From Paramacrobiotus metropolitanus (Eukaryota; Tardigrada; Eutardigrada; Parachela; Macrobiotidae), in the NCBI RefSeq assembly GCF_019649055.1, contig NW_026570255.1, forward strand, positions 1,178,001 through 1,242,000: a stretch of DNA of 64,000 bases. The letters run 5' to 3'. The number at the start of each line of letters is the position of its first letter. The first letter of the stretch is position 1. The notes beneath the pieces were generated by a model. The model did not search any database, was not told where the DNA came from, and was given only the letters and a program-made list of their open reading frames with translations. This document shows positions 46,326 to 58,303 of the stretch, piece after piece. Position numbers and translations under genes: made by a program.

Positions 46326-47345
46326 AATTACTGGTGTCCGCCATGGGGGACATTATTGCCGGAACAAAATTACTGATGTCCGACAAGGGTTACATTATTG
46401 CTGGAACGAAATTACTGGTATCCGGCATGGGGGACATTATTGCCGGGACGAAATTACTGGTATCCGGCATGGGGGACATTATTGCCGGAACGAAATTACT
46501 AGTGTCCGGCACGGGGGACATTATTGCCGGAACGAAATTACTAGTGTCCGGCATGGGGGACATTATTGCCTGAAAGAAATTACTGGTGTCCGGCATGGTG
46601 GACATTATTGCCGGAACGAAATTACTGGTATCCGGCATGGGGGACATTATTGCCGGACAGAAAATACTGGTATCCGGCATGGGGGAAATTATTGCCGGAA
46701 TAAAATTACTGGTGTCCGACATGAGGGACATTACTGCCGGAACAACATTACGGGTGTACGACATGGGGGACATTATTGTCGGAACGAAATTACTGGTATC
46801 CGGCATGGGGGACATTATTGCCGGGACGAAATTACTAGTGTCCGGCATGGGAACATTATTGCCGGAACGAAATTACTAGTGTCCGGCATGGGGGACATTA
46901 TTGCCGGAACGAAATTACTAGTGTCCGGCATGGGGGACATTATTGCCGGAACAACATTACGGGTGTACGACATGGGGGACAATATTGTCGGAACAAAATT
47001 ATTGGAGTCCGACATGGGGGACATTATTGCCGGAACAAAATTACTGGAGTCCGACAAGGGTTAAATAATTGCTGGAACGAAATTACTGGTATCCGGCATG
47101 GGGGACATTATTGCCGGAACGAAATTACTAGTGTCCGGCATGGGGGACATTATTGACGGAACGAAATTACTAGTGTCCGGCATGGGGGACATTATTGCCG
47201 GAACAACATTACGGGTGTACGACATGGGGGACAATATTGTCGGAACAAAATTATTGGAGTCCGACATGGGGGACATTATTGCCGGAACAAAATTACTGGA
47301 GTCCGACAGGGGACATTATTGCCGGAACGACAATATTGGTGTCGA
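46326..47345 (+). repeat. Left 42-bp tandem array (about 24 units)
   Basis: Consecutive 42-bp units, each containing GGGGGACATTATTGCCGG followed by AACGAAATTACTGGT and TCCGGCAT. Units differ by a few substitutions and some higher-order blocks are duplicated (46890-47055 resembles 47090-47310). 42 is divisible by three, so the array reads as 14-residue repeats in several frames. These are not regarded as proteins. Confidence 0.9.
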
Positions 47346-48802
47346 GTGTTGACGTTATCGCAAACATTCGCAATAAAGCGGAAATAAGTGACCGATGTTG
47401 CAGAACTGCGGTTAAAATGCTAGACCTTATACTGTACAGTACTCAACGAAAGTCCTGTCAAAGATCCGAGCGCTTTAGTTGATGTTATAATTACTGATTA
47501 CCTTTAATGCATGCTGCAGAGCGCGTAGTAGCAGCGCATACCGGCTACAACGGCTGATCAAAATTAAGTTACTAATTACGCTTAGTTATTACTAACCCCA
47601 CTTATTACTAAGCCCTCACCCACTTATAAGTGTGTGAGTAATTACTTTCTTGCCAGGCTATCACAGTAATCCCACCTATAAGAATACATCGCATAAGATG
47701 AGCTATGATAATTTTCAGGAATTTTTTGAAAATTCGCTAACGACTTTGTGTTGTCAATTCTAATTACATATACATGTAACTGTTAATTATTCTCATTTAA
47801 ATCCGCACTACTAGTACTGCCCCGCACATGAATTCTTATTCCTCGCATTAGCTGCAGGAACGATGGAGATCATGGCGTCAGACTAAGAAAAATATTTGGT
47901 TAACTTACTGCATTTTTTTAGCTTGAAGAAGCAGCACCCTAGTGTACTTATCAAACACTGCCGTTACAGTATCAATGTACAGCTCATGGGGAATAATATT
48001 TCCGAAAATAATGACCAAAAGCCAACGAAAGATTAGCTGCAATTCGAGCTTCTGTAAAGCTATGGAAAGTTACGTAATTTCAGCGATTTTTGGATCAGCG
48101 ATTTATTGTGGCGCTGGTTCACCATTCGCTTTATTCAATGGGATCCTGTTGTTCAGTCGCCCAATCCGTCTACCGCGCCTACAGTTAATTATGCTACTAC
48201 TACATTGGAAGTCACACGCAAAGGAGCCCCAGCCGGTCAAAGAGAGATCAAAGCTCCTCCGTATATTCCTAATCGGTCAGCATTCGGTTTTGATATTGAT
48301 CCGAAGAAGACCCGTGCAACAGCGACGACCGCTCCCTAATCTGTATTTCAACGTTATCCGGCAACTGTTCCGATGTTGCTTCCCTCGGAAGGCTGTTACC
48401 TCACCGATGCCACCGTAGAACTATCTGTAATACGCTGTATATAGGCAGTCCAGATTATTTTTAGGCGCTACGGCCAAAATTTTTCTCTATACGTTTTTTC
48501 TGGTGTTTGTGCGTTTACTGCGCCTGGTTCAAAATGCATTAGGTGGAAACGCTGCAGTACTTTGAGTTATGCATATGACCATATCTGTGCATACCTGCCG
48601 AAATAGAGCTTCAGGTAGCTGCCAATATGTGGAGATTATCAGAGCTGGATACCGGTCTTGATTTCAAATTTAGACATGTTAAATGTTTGACAGGTAGTTC
48701 CTACTTGTTCGTTCGTTTGGGAGATACAAACGTTTTTTACCACACACGATTACCTCGTTTGCGGAATCGGAGATCATTAAATAACTGGTTTGGGTTTTTC
48801 AA
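47346..48802. other. Transposon leader region with a possible small ORF
   Basis: Between the left array and the transposase. A plus frame at 48106-48339 gives a Pro/Thr-rich peptide with PPYIPNRSAFGFDIDPKK, stops at TAA, and stays open in the same frame for another 40 codons. It might be a decayed first exon or small accessory ORF, but no family is recognised. The rest is AT-rich and should hold the transposase promoter. Confidence 0.3.
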
Positions 48803-51800
48803 ATGGCTTCTAAGCAGCATGTTGATTTGCAAGCAATCAAAGAGTATCTAGAGACTCAGAAGTATCCGGCAGGAGTAACGACGAAAAATCAGAAATGAGT
48901 TTTCCGCAGACGCTCCGATGGATTTCATGTGGGCCAGAACAAACTGTACCGCAAGAAATCGAGCGGAAAGGTTGTTGAAGGTGCCACTCAGAGTGCTCCA
49001 GACGTAATTGTTGTTTTATGCCCTGAAGAAGCAAAAAAGCTAGTGACTGGGTTGCACAGGTAAAATACAGCTTTTAAAGCTTCTCCTTCCAAATTGTCTT
49101 TCTGCTCTCATTAGAAAGGTTCGAAAGAACTAGAGATTTCACGGAATCAGTTAGAAATATTACTTGTATTTAATTACGGGAAGCAAAGTTTATGCGCGCA
49201 TCTCATACGATTGAGGCTTTTTCATATTCTAACGACGGGTATCTTTTGGCTCCCTGACTACCTTTTACTTTGTCTGAAGTTGCCATTCCCTAGCCTGTTT
49301 TTAAATGAGAATTAATTTTTCTGCGGCAAGTCATGAGTTTATCTTGCAGTACACTTGGTCACGCTCGTCGAGATGCACTGGAGGCATCTGTCAACCGGTT
49401 GTATTACTGGAATGGAATACGTCAGACGATAGACGAAGTGGTAATACCACTTGGCACAAAATATTAAAACAACCTGATTGCAGCTGCCTAACTGAACATG
49501 CATATTTTAGACAAATTCATGTTCAATCTGCAACGAACAAGGGAAAGGTTTAGACGCCGTGAAGGAGCCTTTGGCCTCCACAGCTGTACCCGGCCGACCA
49601 TGGGCACTTATCGGATACGATCTGATTGAACTGCCGAAAACGAAGCAAGGGAACGTTTACGTGTTGACCGTCGTGGACTATTTCACGAAGTTCAGGATGG
49701 CTTTCCCGATTCCGGATAAAAAGGCCGAAACCATCGTAGAAAAGCTCTACCACGTGTACTCTCTTTCTGGGATTCCCGAGAATATAATTTCCGACAACGG
49801 TAGGTGCTCACTGAACGGCGAAACGATATTAAATGATCAGCAATCAACAAAATCTCGCTTCTATTAATTTTAAGTGAGATCAGATAATTTAAAATCTATT
49901 CCGTTAACTTGCTTGAAATTTCGAATAATAGTAGGTAAAAATAACCGCAAATTATTGAGATGGATATTGTGTTTGCTAGCTCCGCTTAACGCGAGCCTTT
50001 TTTAGGCACGGAGTTCAAGAACGATCCCAACAGGAATATGGAAAAAATGTTAGGCATTCGACACCGTTATGCAAAACCGCGCCATCCACGCACATGCGGT
50101 CAGATAGAACAGGTCAACAAACAGCTGAAAACGTAAGTATGACTGGTCGCGCATTCGCCAGAAACGTACGGATACACATTGAGACTGATATTAACAGTTG
50201 CGTAATCTTGTTTACTGCCGAGCACCATGAAAGATCAGGTTAACTAACTGGCGATTACTGACCACTTGACAGCCGCACACACGCTTATAGCAGTCCCTGT
50301 AAAAAATTGGTAAAGCGATACTTTCGCGAGTGCTTTTTATGAAACTAACAACCATGCCAAGTGGTACTCGTAACACGTTCGCAAAAAGGTTTTGCGCGAT
50401 TAGACCAGGATAAACCCGAAAACAAATTGTTTATCCCATAGACATGTATGTTATAGCGAACCTGCGGAAGAACGTTGTTGCCCATCGCACAGACGCAGCA
50501 CCTCGACCATAGATACTTTATGGATAAAACGTTGATCACATTAACCAATTTATAAGTTGCGATGGAAATATTTTAGGAGGTTGACAAGATAGAACTGCTG
50601 GTAAAATGGCCAAAAAGCCTAGCAAAGCAGTAGGAAGAAAAAGTTACAGTTGCTGTTCGTGTTGTTAAAACGGAAGATATCGGGCTTATCGAGTTACTGA
50701 AGGTGTTTAAGTTGGCGTTCATACTTAACTTATGAGCTGTTTTCGACAATGGTCGTTTACAACATGTCGCGGTTGTACGGCGAGCTTGTAGAACAGGGCC
50801 ACCTGCCCTTTGATAATGTCCGCTGTCACACAGAAGGTGGTGGTGCGAATAGCTAGAAGGCGGCAAAAGGGATGAGAAAAGCCAAAAGGTGGTGTAAGGT
50901 GGTGGGAATAGCCACACCCAAAAATATAATGCACTTTAGTTCTTAAAGGGTAACGTGGCTGCAATTTTTGAGAAGAAGCTTTCGATTTTTTCTTGACAGA
51001 GCTGTAACATTAAGTCGCTGTTCTCTTCTTCTACATGTTATCTTCGGTTACCGAAATTAGTCTGTAATCCAGGCTTTACACCAACATCGCCTTTTCCTTA
51101 TGCGAAAATAGGGCTTGTGCGCGCTGTTGAGTGCAAGATCGTGTGTACAGAACGTTTCGTCAGTTCACGTTGGGAGATTTCCTCGTGCTCATGCATGTAA
51201 AATAGCCATTGCTAGAAGTACCTGATAACAAGCTTGAATAATTTTGAAATTTTCTTAGTGACCTAACACAATACACCCTGGAGCGTGGCGGTGAATGGGA
51301 TAAATGGGTGGATGCTGCAGTATTTGCTGCTAATGCAACAGTCCAAAGCACGACTAATTTCCCACCATTTCGCGTCATGTTTGGGCGTGACCCTAAACTG
51401 CCAGACAGTTGCACCTACGATGGTGATGGTTCTGAGTCTGATGTTGACTGTCGCGAGTTTGATGAAGAGGATCCATTTTCCGATGCTATGCGCGACGACT
51501 TTACGCATTTACGTCAGGCTGACGAGAAAACCTTATTCGCAAAAGTTGCAGAGAACATTGGATTCGGTCAAGCCCGTCAGCAGCGGAAATATATGAACGC
51601 AACCAAGAAAGGTCGCGATATGGAGATGGGACTGCAGGTGTGGGTGCGAAGCGCTATGGCACCGAAAGGGTCCTTAAAATCCAAGCAGTTTGGCAAAGCA
51701 AAGTACACGGGCCCTTCGAAATTGTCGGGATCCAGCGAAAGGTCACGAGTTGAAAGTCCGTTCGGATGAATTTAGTGCCCCGTTTCCGGTTAATATTCGA

Positions 51801-51917
51801 GACGTGAAAGCGGTGAAAACGAAACGACACACCGAAAAGGTCACTGGTTACCGATGCAAATCAGACGGCAGGTTCGTGCTCAACGATGACTCAGATTCCA
51901 TATTTAAGTTTATGTAA
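48803..51917 (+). pseudogene. Integrase-type DDE transposase gene, five exons, decayed
   Basis: Exons 48803-49059, 49350-49440, 49511-49799, 50006-50132 and 51259-51917; all four junctions have GT/AG and preserve the frame. Exon 1 starts MASKQHVDL and holds a domain seen N-terminal to gypsy-like integrases. The junction of exons 1 and 2 forms the His pair (LH/GH) and exon 3 begins CSIC, giving an H2C2 zinc module. The core has Asp in GYDLIEL, Asp in ISDNG and Glu in GQIEQVN, with GTEF at the exon 3/4 join: a complete DDE triad. Exon 5 continues through MFGRDPKLP to a GPF-type module. Damage: TGA at 48896-48898, and two single-base frameshifts near 51710 and 51745. It would catalyse excision and insertion of the element if intact. 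Confidence 0.8.
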
Positions 51918-52001
51918 TTGCCAAATTTTCCGGGGTACGGATTCCGCTAAATTTTAACGTTTTAAATTGTGAATCTCGTTAGAAAATTGCGAACTATTTT
52001 A

Positions 52002-52696
52002 GAAACCAGACATTGTGGTCTGAGTTCATCTTGCAGTTGGAAGAAAAACGCATATGCATTACTCACTTCATGATTTCAGAAGCACGGGTCACGCCAGAAT
52101 GTCCGCCGGCCATTCCGCGAAATACGAACGGCGCTTCTGGTGCGCATTCACCCGAACCAGGTGCAGCGCACCCCGTAACTGGAAAAAATGAAGTGCATTC
52201 CTTCAACAATGAAATTTCAGTTCTTTACGCCACTGATTACCAGTCCATGCTGAAAGGAATTCAAATTCTGCGGCCGCTTTTTACGGAATTATCCATTAGC
52301 CTTCTTGAGGCAAATTTGATGCTATTGGACACAGACAATCAAGGATTTGAGTCCCTAACCGGCGCATTGAAATTGCGTGATGTGTTGCCACGACTGAACG
52401 CCCTGGACATCAGCCAAAAAAGGAAACTTTTCTACACCGACCTTGCGGCACTTCCTTTGGTGGTATTGCAGTGCATTGAAATGGAAGCCTGGCACGCTAT
52501 CAGAGACGCGCTGCGAATTTTCGAAAAACTAAGCTCCGAAAACGAAAAGAACGGTGAGAACTTTCACAACATACAATATAAGAACAACTACAAGCAACGT
52601 AACGGTCAACCGTGGACGTTTGCACTTCAACAGCTGCGCAACAGTGGCCGTGGGAATTGCATCGTTTGCTTCCCAACCGCAGCTGTTAGTTCGTAG
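52002..52696 (+). CDS. N-terminal exon of the transposon's protease/PHD gene
   Basis: Follows a CTATTTTAG acceptor; the frame stays open for about 230 codons. The centre (residues about 60-170) is helical and looks genuinely coding (SLLEANLMLLDTDNQGFES, YTDLAALPLVVLQCIEMEA), but no domain is recognised. It could be the N-terminal region of the Ulp1/PHD protein; equally, since it starts only 85 nt after the transposase stop and the acceptor phase fits, it could be spliced to the transposase to make one fusion. The region to 52948 would then be intron. Confidence 0.5.
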
Positions 52697-52948
52697 TTTA
52701 GTAATGGTTGCGCTTCGACGTCGAAGCGCAACGCTTACGCGGACAAGTCAGCTGTAAACCCATCCCAGATTTTGTGATTACGAATCACAATGTTTGCTTG
52801 CTTACGCGCTGTTACGTCACATTTTTACGCGTTTTCCCGTTACCCGTTGCGCAACGGTTACCCAGATGTAATTGACCTCCACCATTGTATGTTATAATTA
52901 GAAATCGCCATACAGAATACGCTTTATGTTTCCTATTTTCTTTTATAG

Positions 52949-53523
52949 AGAGAGATATGGATAGAGCAATCGTCTGGTTTGCCATCACGGAACCAGTGAA
53001 ACTGGTGTTGACCTATGAAGACTGGATATCTATCTACTACACTGCCGAATGGCTTACGGATGTAACAATCTTTGCCGCCCAGATTTTATTAAGAAAACAG
53101 TATCCAGATATTAATGGACTAGAAAATCCGGTTCAATACAGCATTCCGCGTGCGAACAAGGGAGATGCTTTTGAAGGAAACGGTGATGGGGCTGCGAAGA
53201 AAAAAAGAACGGAGCAGCGATAACAACTTTCGGAAATCTCAAATCATTTTCACCCAAGGAAATCACTGGATATTCGTGACCAACTACCATGATAAAGAAG
53301 CAAATGAAGTGATGGTTTATGACAGCCTCACTCCGCGCCTGGATTTTGTCCTCGACCAAGAAATCGCATCCATTTTCAGATTTCAATTTTGTGACTCCAT
53401 AAGGATTTGCTATCCTCCCATGATACATCAGGAACACGGGTGTGATTGTGGAGTATACGCCATCGCCTACCTTACTGAAAAGTGTTACGGTGGGGATCCG
53501 GAAAAGAAGCGATATATCAAAAG
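52949..53523 (+). pseudogene. Ulp1-like (C48) cysteine protease exon, frameshifted
   Basis: Starts after TCTTTTATAG and ends at GTAAGT. It reads WLTDVTIFAAQILLRKQYP, the approach region of transposon Ulp1 proteases. It then changes frame at an A-rich run near 53197-53205 and continues with NHWIFVT (catalytic His), VYDSL (Asp) and HQEHGCDCGVYA (Gln and catalytic Cys). All catalytic residues are visible. Ulp1-family enzymes cleave ubiquitin/SUMO-like substrates; such domains are repeatedly carried by eukaryotic DNA transposons. The frameshift at a homopolymer may be real decay or a base-count error. Confidence 0.8.
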
Positions 53524-53654
53524 GTAAGTACCATCAGTTCCAGTTTCCAGTTTAGAAATTAGAGCCTACCTAGAATTACGTATATGGGGTAACCACATTC
53601 CAAATTTGGGAGTAAGAACCGTTTTCAATTTCAAAAACTTTTCGCTTTACTTAG

Positions 53655-53935
53655 GAAATGCGGAAACACTTGATTCAGTGTTTAAGAAATGGGCGCCTTA
53701 CTCCCTTTCCGAGCGTGCCTGCAAACCTAAATGGTTCGTCTTTGACAAGAAATACGCTCTTGTACTGTGTTTGCCGAATGCCTGTCGGCTTCAACGGGAA
53801 ATTATGTGGACCTGTGCAGAATGCAAGCGAGGCTACCACCAGTCTTGCGTGACCGCAAAGATGACAGATATCCACAGTCCAGCCGGCGAACTGGAAATGC
53901 CCAAATTGTGAAGGTGAAATACATCAAGTAGCGAC
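53655..53935 (+). pseudogene. PHD zinc-finger exon of the transposon, frameshifted
   Basis: After an acceptor TTTACTTAG, three pieces of a C4HC3 PHD finger appear in alternating frames: LYCVCRMP, then TCAECKRGYHQSC, then WKCPNC near 53902. PHD fingers read histone tails; in transposons they may steer insertion. The two frame changes make a functional finger unlikely in this copy. Confidence 0.7.
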
Positions 53936-54279
53936 ATTGCATTAAAACATTTTATTCCGTTAAAGCTAAACAGGAAAACTTTGCATTTCAGACCAACCGG
54001 AAAACCTGAATTCAAATGACATCATTACCGCGAGCCAAGAAACAAGAATACAGAGAGTAGCCACGAGACGCCGGCTGAACCCAGCCACAACCGAGGATTA
54101 ACTGTTTTGCACTAGAACAAACAGTTTGCTGTCTTGCGTTCTCACTCAGTCGAGCTTCCCAACGGATTAGAGCAATTTTTGTAACTGGCACTATAAATTG
54201 TGAAACCATCTACAGTCGGTCTTCAAGAAGAAAGCTAGTTTCGAAAAAACAATTACATTGACAAACAATCCCGCAGCAT

Positions 54280-57200
54280 TGTCCCCATGTCGGACACCAG
54301 TAATTTCGTTCCGGCAATAATGTCCCCATGCCGAATACCAGTAATTTCGTTCCGGCAATCATGTCTCCATGCCGAATACCAGTAATTTCTTTCCGGCAAT
54401 AATGTCCCCCATGCCGGATACCAGAAATTTTGTTCCGGCAATAATTTCCCCCATGCCGAATACCAGTAATTTCGTTCCGGCAATAATGTCCCATGCCGAA
54501 TACCAGTAATTTCTTTCCGGCAATAATGTCCCCCATGCCGGATACCAGAAATTTTGTTCCGGCAATAATGTCCCCCATGCCGAATACCAGTAATTTCGTT
54601 CCGGCAATAATGTCCCCCATGCCGGATACCAGAAATTTTGTTCCGGCAATAATGTCCCCCATGCCGGATACCAGTAATTTCGTTCCGGCAATAATGTCCC
54701 CCATGCCGGATACTAGTAATTTTGTTCAGGCAATAATGTCCCCATGTCGGACACCAGTATTTTCTTTCCGGCAATAATGTCCCCATGCCGGACACTAGTA
54801 ATTTCGTTCCGGCAATAATGTCCCCATGCCGGACACCGTATTTGTTCCGGCAATATGTCCCCATGCCGAATACCATAATTTCTTCCGGCAATAATGTCCC
54901 CATGCCGGATACCAGAATTCCGGCAATACCATGCCGAATACTAATTTCGTTCCGGCAATAATGTCCCCATGCCGGATACCAGTAATTTCGTTCCGGCAAT
55001 AATGTCCCCCATGCCGGACACCATAAATTCGTTCCGGCAATAATGTCCCCCATGCCGGATACCAGTGTTTCGTTCCGGCAATAATGTCCCCATGCCGAAT
55101 ACCAGTAATTTCGTTCCGGCAATAATGTCCCCCATGCCGGATACTAAATTTCGTTCCGGCAATAATGTCCCCATGCCGGATACCAGTAATTTCGTTCCGG
55201 CAATGTCCCCATGCCGGACACCATAAATTCGTTCCGGCAATAATGTCCCCGCGGATGCCTGGTTTCGTTCCGGCAATAATGTCCCCATGCCGGATACTAG
55301 TAATTTTGTTCAGGCAATGTCCCTGATGTCGGACACCAGTATTTTCTTTCCGGCAATAATGTCCCCCATGCCGGACACTAAATTCGTTCCGGCAATAATG
55401 TCCCCATGCCGGATACCCGTAATTTCGTTCCGGCAATAATGTCCCCATGCCGAATACCAGAATTTTGTTCCGGCAATAATTTCCCCATGCCGAATACCAG
55501 TAATTTCGTTCCGGCAAATGTCTCCATGCCGAATACCAGTAATTTCTTTCCGGCAATAATGTCCCCATGCCGGATACCAATTCGTTCCGGCAATAATGTC
55601 CCCATGCCGAATACCATAAATTCGTTCCGGCAATAATGTCCCCATGCCGGATACCAGAATTCGTTCCGGCAATAATGTCCCCCATGCCGAATACCAGTAA
55701 TTTCGTTCCGGCAATAATGTCCCCATGCCGACACCATAATTCGTTCCGGCAATAATGTCCCCCATGCCGGACACTAGTAATTTCGTTCCGGCAATAATGT
55801 CCCCATGCCGGACACTAGTAATTTCGTTCCGGCAATAATGTCCCCATGCCGGATACCAGTAATTTCGTTCCGGCAATAATGTCCCCATGCCGGATACTGT
55901 AATTTGTTCGGCAATAATGTCCCCATGTCGGACACCGTAATTTCGTTCCGGCAATAATGTCCCCATGCCGGACACTAGTAATTTCGTTCCGGCAATAATG
56001 TCCCCATGCCGGACACCGTACTTTCGTTCCGGCAATAATGTCCCCATGCCGAATACCAGTAATTTCGTTCCGGCAATAATGTCCCCATGCCGGACACCAC
56101 TAAATTTCGTTCCGGCAATAATGTCCCCATGCCGAATACCGTAATTTCGTTCCGGCAATAATGTCCCCCATGCCGGACACCGAACGTTCCGGCAATAATG
56201 TCTATGCCGGATACGTCCCCCATGCCGGATACTATTAATTTTGTTCCGGGCAATAATGTCGATGTCGGACACCAGTATTTTCTTTCCGGCAATAATGTCC
56301 CCCATGCCGGACACTAGTAGACTTCGTTCCGGCAATAATGTCCCCCATGCCGGATACCGTAATTTCGTTCCGGCAATAATGTCCCCATGCCGGATACCAG
56401 TAATTTCTTTCCGGCAATATGTCCCATGCCGGATACCAGAAATTTTGTTCCGGCAATAATGTCCCCATGCCGGATACTGGTAATTTCGTTCCGGCAATAA
56501 TGTCCCATGCCGAATACCAGAATTTCTTTCCGGCAATAAATGTCCATGCCGGATACCAAATTTTGTTCCGGCAATAATGTCCCCATGCCGAATACCAGTA
56601 ATTTCGTTCCGGCAATAATGTCCCCATGCCGGATACCAGAATTTTGTTCCGGCAATAATGTCCCCCATGCCGGATACCGTAATTTCGTTCCGGCAATAAT
56701 GTCCCCATGCCGAATACCAGTAATTTCTTTCCGGCAATAATGTCCCCATGCCGGACACTAGTAATTTCGTTCCGGCAATAATGTCCCCATGCCGGACACC
56801 AGTAATTTTGTTCCGGCAATAATGTCCCCCATGCCGGATACCAGTAATTTCGTTCCGGCAATAATGTCCCCCATGCCGGATACTAGTAATTTTGTTCAGG
56901 CAATAATGTCCCCGATGTCGGACACCAGTATTTTCTTTCCGGCAATAATGTCTCCCATGCCGGACACTAGTAATTTCGTTCCGGCAATAATGTCCCCCAT
57001 GCCGAATACCAGTAATTTCGTTCCGGCAATAATGTCTCCATGCCGAATACCAGTAATTTCTTTCCGGCAATAATGTCCCCCATGCCGGATACCAGAAATT
57101 TTGTTCCGGCAATAATTTCCCCCATGCCGAATACCAGTAATTTCGTTCCGGCAATAATGTCTCCATGCCGAATACCAGTAATTTCTTTCCGGCAATAATG

Positions 57201-58035
57201 TCCCCCATGCCGGATACCAGAAATTTTGTTCCGGCAATAATGTCCCCCATGCCGAATACCAGTAATTTCGTTCCGGCAATCATGTCCCCATGCCGAATAC
57301 CAGTAATTTCTTTCCGGCAATAATGTCCCCCATGCCGGACACTAGTAATTTCGTTCCGGCAATAATGTCCCCCGTGCCGGACACTAGTAATTTCGTTCCG
57401 GCAATAATTTCCCCCATGCCGGATACCAGTAATTTCGTTCCGGCAATAATGTCCCCCATGCCGGATACTAGTAATTTTGTTCAGGCAATAATGTCCCCGA
57501 TGTCGGACACCAGTATTTTCTTTCCGGCAATAATGTCTCCCATGCCGGACACTAGTAATTTCGTTCCGGCAATAATGTCCCCCATGCCGGACACTAGTAA
57601 TTTCGTTCCGTCAATAATGTCCCCCATGCCGGACACTAGTAATTTCGTTCCGGCAATAATGTCCCCCATGCCGGACACTAGTAATTTCGTTCCGGCAATA
57701 ATGTCCCTTATGCCGGACACTAGTAATTTCGTTCCGACAATAATGTCCCCCATGCCGGATACCAGTAATTTTGTTCCGGCAATAATGTCCCCGATGTCGG
57801 ACAATAGTATTTTCTTTCCGGCAATAATGTCCCCCATGCCGGATACCAGTAATTTCGTTCCGGCAATAATGTCCCCCATGCCGGACACTAGTAATTTCTT
57901 TCAGGCAATAATGTCCCTCATGCCGGATACCAGTAATTTCGTTCCAGCAATAATGTAACCCTTGTCGGACACCAGTAATTTCGTTCCGGCAATAATGTCC
58001 CCCATGCTTGACACCCGTAATTTCGTTTCGGCAAT
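54280..58035 (-). repeat. Right 42-bp tandem array (about 90 units, inverted)
   Basis: The same 42-bp unit as the left array but on the opposite strand, so the arrays extend the terminal inverted repeats. Units at 54400-54720 and 56820-58000 mostly carry a run of five Cs before ATGCC, whereas units between about 54740 and 56790 mostly carry four Cs and have frequent 1-3 base losses. Open frames of up to 657 codons across the array are by-products of the 42-bp period. Confidence 0.9.
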
Positions 58036-58303
58036 AATGACCCCCTTGCCGGAAACCTGTAAGTTCAGTTCTGCTGTAATGTCCTTAGGTGACCGATGTT
58101 CCTCAACTGTTTTGGACAGGTAACGCCGTGGTAACGCTGGTGGCACATTTTCAAAGGTCACCGATCGACCTGAAAATCAACTTTCCGTTGTAAGTCCCCC
58201 ATGTTACCATTCTGGCCAAAGGGTTACCGTTTTGGAGATGGTGGCAGGGGGGACACGGCAAAAATGTCCGGGGGGACAGGGGGGACATTTTTGCCGGTCA
58301 CAG
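58036..58303. repeat. Right terminal inverted repeat
   Basis: The inverse of 46056-46325, including the tip hairpin (GGACATTTTTGCCG and complement around a G-rich centre) and ending GGTCACAG at 58303, directly followed by the TCGC duplication. Confidence 0.9.

Larger units (their letters stand above)
46056..58303 (+). mobile_element. 12,248-bp Ginger-like TIR DNA transposon with 42-bp repeat arrays
   Basis: Both ends start CTGTGACCGGCAAAAATG (inverted at the right) and stay similar for about 270 bp. TCGC is duplicated at 46052-46055 and 58304-58307. Inside come a 42-bp repeat array (left), an integrase-type transposase gene with introns, a Ulp1-type protease plus PHD-finger gene, and a longer inverted array of the same 42-bp repeat (right). 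Integrase-like transposase, Ulp1, PHD and a 4-bp duplication match Ginger-type elements as known from animals. No DNA polymerase B, ATPase or capsid gene is seen, so it is not a Maverick/Polinton. Stops and frameshifts in both genes mean this copy is probably no longer autonomous. Confidence 0.85.

Noticed and set aside
46198-47352. Open frames of repeated 14-residue units in the left array
   Set aside because: The 42-bp period is divisible by three, so several frames on both strands stay open; no start, splice or composition evidence for a protein.
50573-50964. Minus-strand frames in the transposase intron
   Set aside because: Low-complexity, no motif, and they lie within a GT/AG-bounded intron.
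46326-58035. CRISPR-like array
   Set aside because: Units are contiguous with no variable spacers, and the context is a eukaryotic transposon.
54210-58161. Open frames up to 657 codons in the right array
   Set aside because: Same 42-bp period artefact; frames jump wherever units lose a base.
46056-58303. Maverick/Polinton or virus-derived element
   Set aside because: No protein-primed polymerase, ATPase or capsid gene, and the target duplication is 4 bp rather than 6.
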